Source: Epilithonimonas sp. JDS
GTDB taxonomy: Bacteria > Bacteroidota > Bacteroidia > Flavobacteriales > Weeksellaceae
DNA length: 64,000 nucleotides
NCBI RefSeq assembly: GCF_021261315.1
Contig: NZ_JAJSAX010000002.1
Coordinates: 124,001 to 188,000 of the forward strand
Reading direction: 5' to 3'
Shown: positions 20,600-29,473 of the stretch, one piece after another
Position numbering within the stretch: position 1 is the stretch's first letter
How the letters are laid out: every line of letters begins with the position of its first letter
Notes under the pieces: model-generated
What the model was told of the DNA's origin: nothing
The model's input: the letters and a program-made list of their open reading frames with translations, nothing else
Databases searched by the model: none
Program-made: the position numbers and the translations under genes

Positions 20600-23500
20600 T
20601 TAAGATAATACTTGCAAGATGATTCTGTTGTAAAATTCTGGCGAGAGATATTGCGCATACTGAATGTTTCTTCGTATTTGTTCCCGGAAATCGTTGCCGC
20701 CCCAAATAGGGAATTCTTTTTGAACATTTTTTATTGATTCAGCGACTGCAATCGGCGCTTTTATCAATAGAGAAAACTTTCCGTAATTGTTTTTGGGGAT
20801 GTCGTAATAATGAGTTACATTAGGCTTCATATCGGGAAGTTCTTTCAAAACACGTTGTCCCAAATTGGCTCTTATTTCATCTACAAAAGGATTATAGACT
20901 TTTTGAGTAGATATTTTTTGATTATTAAAATATTGAATAAGTTGGGACAAATTATTCTCACACATATATTTTGAAAATAATTCAACAACTTTTGTAAATG
21001 ATTCATCACCTTTTGTAAAATATCTATCTACAATAAATTGAGATGTTTCATTAATCGAAATTCCCCAGTCTTCTTTTTTTACCCAATGGAAGCAGAAACC
21101 TAAATCTTTCTCAAATTCCGGAATTATTCTCTGGATAAACTCATCAGGATTTATATGATTAATACCTAAAAAAAAGAAAACTCTGGAAGCTACAGCAGAA
21201 CTTCGGGAAACCGCCCTTAACTGGTCGAAGGTAGAAAAGGGAATATTCTGGTTGATGCAAATAGTAAAATAAGCTAAAACTTCTTTCCAAATATTAGAAT
21301 TAAAATCTGAGCTATTGAGCTGATTATGATACAATTCTATCCTTTCGTTTTTGCCAATACCTTGAAAATCATTGTCAGTATTCACAAATCTTGGCATCAA
21401 ATGCCTGTTTTTTTCATAAGAGGAGATAATGATGTATTGACTGGTAAAATTAGTCTGCGTAATCGTATAATTATTATCTTCTCTAAACAATGGAATTAAA
21501 TTGATTTTCTCTGCCGAACAATTGAGCGGAACGGCGTACAAAGAAAGGTCATCGTCAGAATTCCATAAACTTAATTTTCCTTGAGATTGATGTTCTACAT
21601 TCAAAGAATGCGTAAAGCCTTTCAAAAAATATTGTCTGCAAATGCCGTCTTTTTGTAATTCTATACTGACCATATTTTCGTGGTTCATAGCATCTGCCAA
21701 ATAGTACAAACGGATAAGCTCATCCCTGAAAGAAATCAAAGGTTGCGCTTTCAAATGCAATTCTTTTGAGATGATGACTTCTGGTCTTAGAATATTTTTA
21801 AATTTAATAATGACAGTTTCATTGGTTTGGCTTAGGATTCTGATGCCGTGCAAATGATTGAAGGTAAGATGCGTTTTCTCTGGGATAATTTTTCCATCTT
21901 GGTCTATGAGTGTCATTCCTACAAATGGCGAGGCGATTTCAAAATACAAACTTTTTGAGTTGCCCTTTTTTAAACTTGCGAGAATACTGTTTGGTATTTT
22001 ATTGTGTAAAGTGTCTACCGAAAGTTTGTATGATTGATTTTTTGATTGTTCAAAGACTTGTAAAATAGGTGTTTCTTTAATCTTAACATCAAAACTAGCA
22101 TTAGAAATAGACAATTCTGCTGAAGAAATACTTTGGTTCTGAAAATCTATTCTAAGGTTTCCTAAATTATAAAAACAGTCGTAAGCGATAGTTTGGTCTC
22201 TCAGAATTTTTAAATCGATACAACCTGCCGGAATTTGGTTTAATTCTTTGATATTATCCCATTCTTTAGCAGATTTTGTTTTTAGAAATATTTCGTAATC
22301 ATTGAGTTTTAAAATTTCATTTTGGTCGTTATAAACAATGATTTTCGGGATAGATTGCACAACTACCATATTAGATTTTACCATCCATTTCGGATTTTGG
22401 CTGATAATCGTCCAATCAAAAGAACATACATTGCTGGTGTAATGTCTTGTAAATGAATCATTGCTAATTTCAATTTGTCCTTCAAATCTGACCCAATTAA
22501 AATTTAGATTAAAAATACTCAATACTTCCGATTCTCTTTGATATTTCCAAGTTTCAGGGAACAAAACGGCGGCCGTCTCACTATTCGTGCTATTTCCTTT
22601 TATCAGTCGCCACTCGTTATCAGAAAAAGGCGCCCAAAGCGTAGGTTCAGAAAAATCCGGAATCAAGGTGATAAAATCTTTTACTTCAATTTTTTTATCA
22701 TTCACAATTACATAACAATTGGGCAAAAGATTTTCATTGGTCCAATCTTGCGAAAGCTGATTGTTCCAATCTGTTTTGTAATTCCCGCTCAGCATTCTTT
22801 GGAAAACGCATACCAATTGGTCATTAATGAAAAACTGATAACTTTTTTCAGTCACTTCAAAACCCAAAATATGTTCTAAAGATTCTTTGGTGTAATGAGC
22901 TCCTAAACCCAATCGCAGACTTAAATTTGTTTTTTGCGGGTCACTATTTAATAACCAATAATTTTGAATTTTGGAAACCCTCTCTTTTTTTTGTAAATGA
23001 ACTTTTCTGTCCCTTAATTCTTTTGTGATTTTTGTGATTGCAACATTAGAATTCAATAAATCATCATACGTATTTTCGTCATTTAAAATTGATTTTACAA
23101 TTTCTAAACAATTTTCATAAACAATATCATTCCTGCTGGAAGGAGGCAATAAGTTCGTAATCTGAGGTTGAAACATAAAATCTTCTATACTTTCTGGCTG
23201 TTCCTCTAAGACAGCAAGTAAGAAATTCTTGTAACTTCCTTCGTTTTCAGAAATATGCTGAATTGGCAAACCACCTTGCAAAAGCAATGTTCTGAAAAAT
23301 AAAACATTCTGTTTTTTCAACCATTTTACACCCAAAATCTCTGCTCCAGTTTTGGCTTTTTTAAAAAAACTTTCGCAATCAATTATCTTTTCTACTGTAC
23401 TTCCCAAAGATTGAAAAATAACTTCTTTGCTTGGTTTTCCTCCGTTGTAGCATCTTTTCCACCATTCGGCAAAATACAATGCAGTATCGATAGGGTTTAT

Positions 23501-23638
23501 CCTATTTTTATTTTCACAAAGAGAAAAAGAAGTTTTCAATTGCTGAAATTCAGTATTTGATAATTGAAACTTCCACAAAGGATTTCCAAAATGATTTTTA
23601 ATATTTCTGGAAATTAAGATTTTATCAAATTCGCTCAT
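20600..23638 (-). CDS. druH: DruH-like large protein (Druantia type III-like)
   Basis: A 1012-aa protein with no motif I can name, no signal peptide and no membrane segment. It is rich in aromatic and beta-type segments in the middle, with a helical C-terminus. The identity comes from context and size: Druantia type III consists of one uncharacterised protein of about 1000 aa, druH, followed by druE, and here a druE-like gene begins 13 bases downstream. A palindrome lies 31 bases before its start. If the assignment is right, it acts with the helicase in an anti-phage complex. Homology to known DruH could not be tested here. Confidence 0.7.
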   Translation of the reverse strand: MSEFDKILISRNIKNHFGNPLWKFQLSNTEFQQLKTSFSLCENKNRINPIDTALYFAEWWKRCYNGGKPSKEVIFQSLGSTVEKIIDCESFFKKAKTGAEILGVKWLKKQNVLFFRTLLLQGGLPIQHISENEGSYKNFLLAVLEEQPESIEDFMFQPQITNLLPPSSRNDIVYENCLEIVKSILNDENTYDDLLNSNVAITKITKELRDRKVHLQKKERVSKIQNYWLLNSDPQKTNLSLRLGLGAHYTKESLEHILGFEVTEKSYQFFINDQLVCVFQRMLSGNYKTDWNNQLSQDWTNENLLPNCYVIVNDKKIEVKDFITLIPDFSEPTLWAPFSDNEWRLIKGNSTNSETAAVLFPETWKYQRESEVLSIFNLNFNWVRFEGQIEISNDSFTRHYTSNVCSFDWTIISQNPKWMVKSNMVVVQSIPKIIVYNDQNEILKLNDYEIFLKTKSAKEWDNIKELNQIPAGCIDLKILRDQTIAYDCFYNLGNLRIDFQNQSISSAELSISNASFDVKIKETPILQVFEQSKNQSYKLSVDTLHNKIPNSILASLKKGNSKSLYFEIASPFVGMTLIDQDGKIIPEKTHLTFNHLHGIRILSQTNETVIIKFKNILRPEVIISKELHLKAQPLISFRDELIRLYYLADAMNHENMVSIELQKDGICRQYFLKGFTHSLNVEHQSQGKLSLWNSDDDLSLYAVPLNCSAEKINLIPLFREDNNYTITQTNFTSQYIIISSYEKNRHLMPRFVNTDNDFQGIGKNERIELYHNQLNSSDFNSNIWKEVLAYFTICINQNIPFSTFDQLRAVSRSSAVASRVFFFLGINHINPDEFIQRIIPEFEKDLGFCFHWVKKEDWGISINETSQFIVDRYFTKGDESFTKVVELFSKYMCENNLSQLIQYFNNQKISTQKVYNPFVDEIRANLGQRVLKELPDMKPNVTHYYDIPKNNYGKFSLLIKAPIAVAESIKNVQKEFPIWGGNDFREQIRRNIQYAQYLSPEFYNRIILQVLS

Positions 23639-23669
23639 TGGTTATTTTTTACAACATTAAACATCAACT

Positions 23670-23686
23670 ATGCAGTAGATCTGCAT
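23670..23686. promoter_or_regulatory. Palindrome upstream of druH (candidate operator)
   Basis: ATGCAG-TAGAT-CTGCAT, 17 nt with perfect 6-bp arms, in the 50-base gap between the WYL regulator and druH. A near copy lies before the DUF2130 gene. Position just upstream of the effector genes and just downstream of the regulator suits an operator. Confidence 0.45.
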
Positions 23687-23688
23687 CA

Positions 23689-24675
23689 TTAAAAATTACT
23701 CATTTTCAAAACTCTTTCTTTAATCTTTTTAACTAAAGCGACAGGCTCCAAAACCTGCATATTTTCGCCAAAAGAAAGAATAAGAGATTCTAATTCGTAG
23801 TTGAGTTTTAATTCAAGATTTAAAGTATTTCCAGACATTTTCTGCGAACCGTGGATTGGTTTAGAAATGATGTACGGAAGAATATTGTCTGAAAGTTTTA
23901 TCGAAATTTTTACTGCATTTTCTTCCAGATTATTGCTTACACCTACGATGTCTTCAAAATATTCGTTGAAATCAATTTCATTGTTAATGAAGGTTTCTTT
24001 TGAATTTTTAATACTAATAATTCTGTCTAATGCTAAATTTTGAATGTTTCCAAATTGGTGATTCCATCCAAATAAAAACCAACGGTTATTGTACTGCTTC
24101 AGGTAATATGACGAAATTATAAAATGGGATTCTGCATCAGATTTGAAGCTTTTGTAGGTAATTTCCACTGATTGATTTTGTGAAATATATTGGTACAAAA
24201 CGTTTAGAAATCCTAAGCCTTTCAAAAATTCATTCTCCTCAAAACCGATGATTTGACGAGTATTTTTGTCTAAATCCAAGCCCGATTTCAATTTAGTTTG
24301 CAAAGAATTTACCCAATCAAAACCTGGTAACGAATTCATTCTACTGAGTGTTTCCAATGCTTCATTCAAAATGTTTAGTTCCGAATAACTTAATGGTTTT
24401 TTCAGAATTGAAAAATCTTTTTCTGAATAACGATAATATACTTTTCTCCCTTCTTTGTAAGATTCTATCGGAGCTTCAAATCCGCCATCGCTCTTCATAA
24501 AATCTATATCATCAAAAATCTGACGCCGAGAAACTGTAGTTTCTGTGGTATTGTGTTCAGATAATTTTTGTGAACAATACTCAATTAGATCATCGATAAA
24601 AAAATTTTTGTACGGATTGGAAAAACATTTATCTAATGCTTTGTAACGAAGTTGTGCGTTTTTATTGGTTGCCAT
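23689..24675 (-). CDS. WYL-domain transcriptional regulator
   Basis: A 328-aa regulator with an N-terminal winged-helix region (residues about 8-70; TTVSRRQIFDDIDFMKSD). The WYL domain covers about 150-235 (VEITYKSFKS, then YYLKQYNNRWFLFGWN and LALDRIISI), and a WYL C-terminal extension follows. WYL regulators of the BrxR/CapW type commonly repress defence operons and respond to nucleic-acid or nucleotide ligands. It is the first gene of the minus-strand island, 50 bases before druH. Regulation of the island is inferred; the shared palindromes are candidate sites. Confidence 0.9.
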   Translation of the reverse strand: MATNKNAQLRYKALDKCFSNPYKNFFIDDLIEYCSQKLSEHNTTETTVSRRQIFDDIDFMKSDGGFEAPIESYKEGRKVYYRYSEKDFSILKKPLSYSELNILNEALETLSRMNSLPGFDWVNSLQTKLKSGLDLDKNTRQIIGFEENEFLKGLGFLNVLYQYISQNQSVEITYKSFKSDAESHFIISSYYLKQYNNRWFLFGWNHQFGNIQNLALDRIISIKNSKETFINNEIDFNEYFEDIVGVSNNLEENAVKISIKLSDNILPYIISKPIHGSQKMSGNTLNLELKLNYELESLILSFGENMQVLEPVALVKKIKERVLKMSNF

Positions 24676-25065
24676 TTTTGACTTAGAATTACTTATCGTA
24701 AATCTATAAAAAACAAACTCTTCGAAAATACGGGAAACCGTAATGAGTCAAAAAAAATCAAATAAAATGATACGAAATAATATATATTTAGTAGCAAAGC
24801 TCGCTTCTACTAAAATCTTTCCGCAATAAAAATCATCGTTGTAAAAGTAATTATCAAATATTTTCGAAGAAGGTTCCTCGTATACAAGGAATGCACATTA
24901 ACGATTAAACAGTTTTTAGAGTATTATGTATTTAAAAAATTATCATCTTCTTTATTAAATCGTAGATATTACTAAAGGAGGACAAAAGAAAAAACGGAAA
25001 ACCATAAAACACTAAAAAAATTAGCAAAGTTTAATATTCAAATATGTTAAATTAAAGCTTTTAAT
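24676..25065. other. Divergent intergenic region upstream of the WYL gene
   Basis: AT-rich, with no credible gene. It contains a hairpin (TTTAGTAG / CTACTAAA with inner AAGC/GCTT, 24787-24814) and an 18-nt imperfect palindrome TTCCT-c-GTATAC-a-AGGAA at 24874-24891 followed by ATGCACAT, a half-match to the island palindromes. It probably holds the WYL gene's promoter and the upstream limit of the plus-strand leader transcript. Confidence 0.5.
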
Positions 25066-25073
25066 TATCTTTG
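25066..25073 (+). promoter_or_regulatory. Flavobacterial -7 box TATCTTTG
   Basis: Matches the Bacteroidetes TAnnTTTG -7 consensus and sits directly before the structured leader, predicting a start of transcription near 25080. Confidence 0.5.
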
Positions 25074-25080
25074 CTTTAGA

Positions 25081-25310
25081 AAAAAATTAAATCAACGTAA
25101 AGCGTAAGCTATCGTATTGGTAACAGAAAACCGCTAATTTTCAAAACAATCCAAATTCGATAGGCTTACGCCCGTGTCTTATATAGGCGTGGGCTGTAAG
25201 TTCTATTTGGATTGTGGGTTCTTAGCGGTACCTCTGTTACAGATTGGCTTCCAGTTCCACGCTTTCTCATTTTAAATCCGAAATACTGGGACTGTATTTC
25301 AAGCCAATAC
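25081..25310 (+). ncRNA. Highly structured leader RNA (candidate regulatory RNA)
   Basis: Nested inverted repeats span about 230 nt. AAAGCG (25099) pairs with CGCTTT (25260); GTAACAGA (25120) with TCTGTTAC (25233); ACCGCTAA (25130) with TTAGCGGT (25222); ACAATCCAAAT (25146) with ATTTGGATTGT (25205); CTTAC-GCCC (25165) with GGGC-TGTAAG (25191). A second stem pairs ATTGGCTT (25243) with AAGCCAAT (25301) and CCAGT with ACTGG; it would conflict with the outermost AAAGCG/CGCTTT pair, so alternative folds are possible. The last stem ends 6 nt before the next ATG and could hide the ribosome site. I do not recognise the RNA class; no reverse transcriptase is near. Confidence 0.6.
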
Positions 25311-25314
25311 ACAA

Positions 25315-25890
25315 ATGAAATCACAATCATCTCTTGAAAACCAAGACTATTTTGTAGTTCTTGAAAAGTTCATTAATTTTTATCTTTTTGGTAATTCAGT
25401 AAAACCGAAATTGATTTCGGAAAAAGCTTACCCGTTTAATCCTGAATTTGTAAAACATATCGAAGAAATCACGGCTGATGGCAAATCTGACATTAAATCA
25501 GCGATCTTTTATTTCGAAAATATTTTTAGAAAATTTGTTGTAAAATCAACGAAATCTGACCGCATGAATTTGGTATTGTGCTATATGGAAAGTAATGTCA
25601 GAACAGCCAAAAAGATCCTCAAACTTCTGAATCCAAAAAATAATTTCAAAGATGATCAAGAATTCCAGGAAATTGAAATGGCGCAGAAGCTCGTTCATCA
25701 AAAGGAGATTCCTGAGGAGATATTGATGTTTATGAAAGGGCATTTTTCCGAAATTTTGAATTTTATTCCAATGAGTGCGAACCATCTCTCAAAAGAACAA
25801 TATGAAAAAATACGACAACATTTTCTTCGACATACTGACTATGAAGAAATATTGAAGCAATATGCTAGTAGAGATACGCAAGCTTCTTAA
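25315..25890 (+). CDS. Unrecognised 191-aa protein behind structured leader
   Basis: A soluble, mainly helical, lysine-rich protein with no signal peptide or membrane segment. Features include FYLFGNSVKP near residue 25, a DGKSDIKSAIFYFENIFRK stretch and a KKILKLLNPKNNF segment. I recognise no family. Its ATG follows the terminal stem of the leader RNA by 6 nt, so translation is probably controlled by that structure. The secreted-protein gene begins 21 bases downstream. Its setting in a mobile element suggests an element-specific function, but nothing in the sequence decides this. Confidence 0.7.
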   Translation: MKSQSSLENQDYFVVLEKFINFYLFGNSVKPKLISEKAYPFNPEFVKHIEEITADGKSDIKSAIFYFENIFRKFVVKSTKSDRMNLVLCYMESNVRTAKKILKLLNPKNNFKDDQEFQEIEMAQKLVHQKEIPEEILMFMKGHFSEILNFIPMSANHLSKEQYEKIRQHFLRHTDYEEILKQYASRDTQAS

Positions 25891-25911
25891 AATTACCTAA
25901 AAACATAGATA

Positions 25912-26469
25912 ATGAAATCGAAATTAATTTTAATCACATTAGCATTTTCTCAAATTCTATTTGCTCAAAAATCAGATTGCTCCGATTTGAAAAATGAACT
26001 AAAAAATAATAAAGAACAAATTTTAGAACTCAGCAAGCAAGTAGATTACTACAAAGAAACTTTGAGTCTTTTGAAACCAATTCGAACTGTAAATATTGAT
26101 GGGATGAAATTAGACATTGTGAAAGTAAATGGTACAAAATTAAGTAAGACAATTTCTGTCACTTTTATTTATCAGAATACTGAATCTACTGCGAGAAAAT
26201 CTTTTCAATGTGAAGAAGCTTTTCTAATTGATCCACAGGGAAATCAATTCCAAACCTCCGAAGTCCTTGTTGCCCCAAACAAAAGAATTAGAGCACAGAA
26301 CATTTTACCAGAAATACCAACTAAAGCGACTATGACATTTTCAGTGGCTGATTTAAAACAAACTGATTTCCCTATCATAAAGATTCTAACTCTGAAAGTA
26401 TACGCAAAAGATAACAAGAGTAATCCGTACAGTGCTGTTTTTGAAAATATTCCTGTGGTTTGGGAATAA
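25912..26469 (+). CDS. Secreted protein with coiled-coil N-terminus
   Basis: A 185-aa protein with a clear signal peptide ending LFAQ-KSDC (cleavage near residue 19), then a coiled coil over about 25-55 and a beta-rich C-terminal domain with INVTF-like strands (TISVTFIYQN, ATMTFSVADL). It is probably periplasmic. The cysteine after the signal is not in a lipobox. It follows the preceding gene by 21 bases and is probably cotranscribed. The domain resembles small extracytoplasmic immunoglobulin-like folds, but no family is recognised. Confidence 0.75.
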   Translation: MKSKLILITLAFSQILFAQKSDCSDLKNELKNNKEQILELSKQVDYYKETLSLLKPIRTVNIDGMKLDIVKVNGTKLSKTISVTFIYQNTESTARKSFQCEEAFLIDPQGNQFQTSEVLVAPNKRIRAQNILPEIPTKATMTFSVADLKQTDFPIIKILTLKVYAKDNKSNPYSAVFENIPVVWE

Positions 26470-26619
26470 TATGTTTTCTCTGTCTATAAAAATTTAATTT
26501 AGTGAAACTGAGGAATAGAATCACTCAAATTTTTTTGTCAAGATTTAAAAAAAAGCTGCAAACAATTACTATTTTCCTATAACTAATAAAAAATATAATA
26601 AATACTGTAAGAATTGATT

Positions 26620-26826
26620 ATGTTAGAGCTACTCGAAACAGAAGAACAGTATGAAAGCTATATAAAGAGGATATATATTTTGATGAAGATGGATTTGAAG
26701 GAGGATTCTGAAGAATCTGAGGAACTGAAATTTTTATCAATTTTGGTTCAAAATTATGAACAGGTTCACTGTAAATTAGAAGCCGAATTCGATAAGATCA
26801 AATCAGTAAAATCATTAAAAAATTGA
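26620..26826 (+). CDS. Orphan HigA-N-terminus-like small protein
   Basis: A 68-aa acidic helical protein, LLETEEQYESYIKRIYILM then EESEELKFLSILVQNYEQVH. This resembles the N-terminal dimerisation helices that precede the HTH in HigA-type antitoxins, but the frame stops before any HTH and no HigB toxin is adjacent. It is either a remnant of a toxin-antitoxin pair or a standalone small protein. The ATG is preferred to the TTG two codons earlier. Confidence 0.5.
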   Translation: MLELLETEEQYESYIKRIYILMKMDLKEDSEESEELKFLSILVQNYEQVHCKLEAEFDKIKSVKSLKN

Positions 26827-26877
26827 CAGTTAATGTAAATAACGAGTTCCGAAGTTTTTTCCCCTTTTGCAAAAAAG

Positions 26878-26935
26878 GCAAGAAGGTCTTTGTACCCAAA
26901 CTTGAAAAGTTTGTGGGTACAAAGACACATCTTGC
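26878..26935. repeat. Long interrupted hairpin near the replication region
   Basis: The inner stem CTTTGTACCC-AAACTT pairs with AGTTTGTGGGTACAAAG around a GAAA tetraloop, with one 2-nt bulge. Outer arms GCAAGA and TCTTGC close it. A smaller inverted repeat, CCTTTTGC/AAAAAAGG, lies just before it. It could be a terminator of the preceding genes, a single-strand origin or an oriT-type structure; there is no relaxase in the window. Confidence 0.6.
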
Positions 26936-27164
26936 TATTCACACCGATTTTTTATAAACTATTCGCAAAAAAAATTAAGAGATAAGAAAAAAATCATAAC
27001 ACCCTGATTATCATTGTGTTAATTTTCTATTCTTATTTTGAAAAGTGTCGGAAATTTAAAATAAGATAAAAAGAATGCAGAAAAAAGAAAAAAGAATTAA
27101 TTGTCTTTTTATAACTCTAAAAAACACATCTACTTGGCTATTAAATTGTTAGTATTGTAACCTT

Positions 27165-27419
27165 GCACTTTTCTAGGCAGGTTGGGGAGTACAACCTTGT
27201 ACTATATTAGGCAGGTTTTGTGAGAAACCTAGTACTATTTTAGGCAGGTAGTGAATTACAACTCCGTACTTTTTCGAGCAGGTCACTGAAATCCACCTAG
27301 TACTATTTTAGGCAGGTAATGAATTACAACTCCATACTTTTTCGAGCAGGTCACTGAAATCCAGCTAGTACTATTTTAGGCAGGTAATGAATTAAAATTT
27401 CGTACTTTTTCAAGCAAGT
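27165..27419. repeat. Eight iterons of a RepB-type replication origin
   Basis: 18-bp direct repeats with consensus GTACTATTTTAGGCAGGT start at 27165, 27199, 27232, 27266, 27300, 27334, 27368 and 27402, a period of 33-34 bp. From unit 3 on two variants alternate, TATTTTAGGCAGGT and TTTTTCGAGCAGGT, giving a 68-bp super-period. The array lies 0.5 kb from the rep gene in AT-rich DNA, the usual layout of an iteron-controlled origin. Confidence 0.9.
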
Positions 27420-27750
27420 AAGAAATGGGGTTAAGCCTGTATGTTTTTCTAATAAAATTACAAAGCATGATTTGATTATTTTGAGCTTAATAATTTCTAA
27501 TTTTTGTTGAATTCCAAGAATATAAAGTTTTTTTTCTCCGCAGTATATTTTTTAAAATAGAAATTATACGAGTCAATCTTAATAATTACGACAGCTTATT
27601 TTTTAGTATGTTGAACAATTAAGACCTACATAAGACTAAAGTAGGACTTAGCAGGTGTTTTGTTTTTTTTTTAGAATACTAAAGAAAGCTATCCACTTTT
27701 ATTATTTATTTATAAAAATTAAATATTTAAAAATATTTATATAATTAAAC
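27420..27750. other. AT-rich intergenic segment beside the iterons
   Basis: No gene. It has very high A+T with long T and A runs, for example at 27661-27672 and 27711-27750. This would suit an origin-melting region next to the iterons; no further repeat family was recognised. Confidence 0.45.
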
Positions 27751-27776
27751 AAAAAAAAGCCAGCTCAAAACTGGCC
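27751..27776 (-). terminator. Rho-independent terminator after rep
   Basis: On the minus strand GGCCAG-TTTTGAG-CTGGC is followed by eight T residues. It lies about 170 bases after the rep stop. Confidence 0.8.
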
Positions 27777-27796
27777 TTAACAAGGGATTTTAGAAG

Positions 27797-27933
27797 ATTA
27801 TTACCCTGCAATTTACGGCTATAATATCCCTAAATTTGGAAATAGCATCCCAAAACTCGGTATTATTATCTATAAATGAGGAAAAAATATCTTGAATTAG
27901 GGAGAAAAAAACCTTAAAGTAGGAATTAATATC
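27797..27933. repeat. Second, degenerate direct-repeat array (~21-bp period)
   Basis: Seven loosely related units start near 27797, 27821, 27842, 27862, 27883, 27905 and 27924. Their rough consensus is ATAATATCCCTAAATTTGG. The spacing of about two helix turns and the position directly behind rep suggest further initiator or partition binding sites. Confidence 0.5.
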
Positions 27934-27942
27934 CTAGCTATT

Positions 27943-28923
27943 TTAGAGTCGGGCATAAACCTCTTTTAGGAAACTCGAACCTTTTAAATTTATATCAATT
28001 TTACGTTTTATTATTTCAGCCATTTCTTCATATCCCCTTACAATATATAAACTGTTTATTGCACTGAACTCATCTTGACTTAAATCTCTTGCAGTTTTAA
28101 GGTATTTCATTGACCTTTCTCTACGTATATCTTCCGCTATTTTATGTTTTTCAGTTTCACCAACTAGAAATTTATTTTTCTGAATGGTAAATTTAAATAT
28201 ATCATTATTACAGGAATAATTAAAGCTAATATCACTATAACTATCTAAATCATTCTGCACACTCTTTATGAAATCTCTTTCAAACCTGCTACGGCCCTCA
28301 TATTTACTTTTAGAAATGTTAAGTTCTCTCAGAAGTTGACTATACTCTCTGATAGCAAATCCTCTTTTCTTAAATGGGGACAGCCACAACAAAAACTTAA
28401 GCGTATTTTTGGAAGAGGCTTTAAATGGTAGTTCTTGTTTTACTGAAATATACGGACTCATATTCATCAAATACTTTAATACAGTTTTATGAATTTTGAA
28501 CGAAATATTTTTGAGATTATATCTAGGTTCGATAATATACGGAAAGCTTTTAAATGTACTGGTTAGATCGTCTTCAAGTCTTAACCATTCACTATCAGCC
28601 ATTTTATTTATGGCATTTTTGATACTTATATTTTTCAGCATTATGTCTGACTTAAAGTGTTTGAATGTAGCAGTAAAGTCAACCGCTTCTTGATTTGGCC
28701 ACGCTTCGAGATATTCTTCGAACGTAATTGGTGATTTAGTGAAAGATGCATCTCCTTTTGGAGCAATAAAAAGTGATTGATCCCCCTTAAGCGCTGAAAG
28801 AATTACGAAAATAATCCGCTGTTCTATAAGTGTGGTTTCTCTAGTTGCAAGAAAGCTTCGGAAGTCCTTTGAAACTAAAACCATCTTATGATGCTTTGGA
28901 GTAAAAATATTATCTGTATTCAT
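27943..28923 (-). CDS. RepB-family replication initiator (Rep_3)
   Basis: A 326-aa initiator from the ATG 4 bases after the upstream gene; an alternative ATG 8 codons earlier would overlap that gene. It has two winged-helix-like halves, as in Rep_3 proteins: LVSKDFRSFLATRETTLIEQ at the N-terminus, then KNTLKFLLWLSPFKKRGF and RELNISKSKYEGRSRF. Such proteins bind iterons and open plasmid origins, and an iteron array lies downstream of the gene. This shows the element has, or had, a plasmid-like replicative stage. The length is normal and no lesion was seen. Confidence 0.88.
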   Translation of the reverse strand: MNTDNIFTPKHHKMVLVSKDFRSFLATRETTLIEQRIIFVILSALKGDQSLFIAPKGDASFTKSPITFEEYLEAWPNQEAVDFTATFKHFKSDIMLKNISIKNAINKMADSEWLRLEDDLTSTFKSFPYIIEPRYNLKNISFKIHKTVLKYLMNMSPYISVKQELPFKASSKNTLKFLLWLSPFKKRGFAIREYSQLLRELNISKSKYEGRSRFERDFIKSVQNDLDSYSDISFNYSCNNDIFKFTIQKNKFLVGETEKHKIAEDIRRERSMKYLKTARDLSQDEFSAINSLYIVRGYEEMAEIIKRKIDINLKGSSFLKEVYARL

Positions 28924-28927
28924 AAAA

Positions 28928-29245
28928 TTATTTTTTTCGATAAGCATATTCTATTGCTGCACTCTCAATTGATGTTCTCGCTTTTACTGAATTTTGCAAT
29001 AAATATTTATCAATTATTTCTTTGTCGAAAAAGACCATTTTTCCATTTGGTTTGGAAAATTCGATTTCTCCTTGAGATGTGAGTTTATATATATGAGATT
29101 CTTTAAATCCGCTGTAAAAACTGAAGTCTTTAACATTGAAAACTTTTTTTGATAGGTAAAGCCGTTCCTTTAAGTCTGAGACTTCTTGAAGAACCTGATT
29201 AAGCGCTGTAATAATGATTTCTTCTTTGTTCATTTTTTTTTGCAT
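28928..29245 (-). CDS. Excisionase/MerR-like helix-turn-helix protein
   Basis: A 105-aa protein: an N-terminal helical coiled coil (residues about 5-30), then an HTH_17-type domain, FNVKDFSFYSGFKESHIYKL followed by the wing FSKPNGKMVFFDKEIIDKYL. This is the usual Bacteroidetes form of the element-borne excisionase-like regulator found with integrases and rep genes. It ends 4 bases before rep and begins 228 bases after the broken integrase. Control of rep, or of excision, is likely. Confidence 0.8.
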   Translation of the reverse strand: MQKKMNKEEIIITALNQVLQEVSDLKERLYLSKKVFNVKDFSFYSGFKESHIYKLTSQGEIEFSKPNGKMVFFDKEIIDKYLLQNSVKARTSIESAAIEYAYRKK

Positions 29246-29473
29246 TTATTTGTTTTAATGAGACAAAAGTCAGCATTGGAAATACAACATACAAGAGAAT
29301 CAGTGTGTTGAAGTCTAAAGACTAATAAATAACTTTAAAAACTACTTTTTTTGAAGTTTAATTTTACCAGAATATCTCAACTTTCGTACAAGCATTCATT
29401 TTTTCAAAAATTCTATCTATCAGAAAAAGCAGAGAAATTCTCTGCTTTCCAAAGGTATTGTCATAAAAAAAAA

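Noticed and set aside
20587-20727. N-terminal extension of the DruE-like helicase
   Set aside because: The extra 47 codons overlap the end of druH and read unlike protein; an ATG 13 bases after the druH stop gives a natural start.
14740-23638. DISARM, BREX or Dpd system
   Set aside because: No DrmB/DrmC, PglZ, BrxC or deazaguanine-insertion genes; the two-gene layout suits Druantia III better.
25081-25310. Retron non-coding RNA
   Set aside because: No reverse transcriptase in the window, and the adjacent protein shows no polymerase motif.
27165-27419. CRISPR array
   Set aside because: The period is regular, but the intervals between units are themselves similar and only about 16 bp, and no cas gene is near. 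A rep gene fits iterons.
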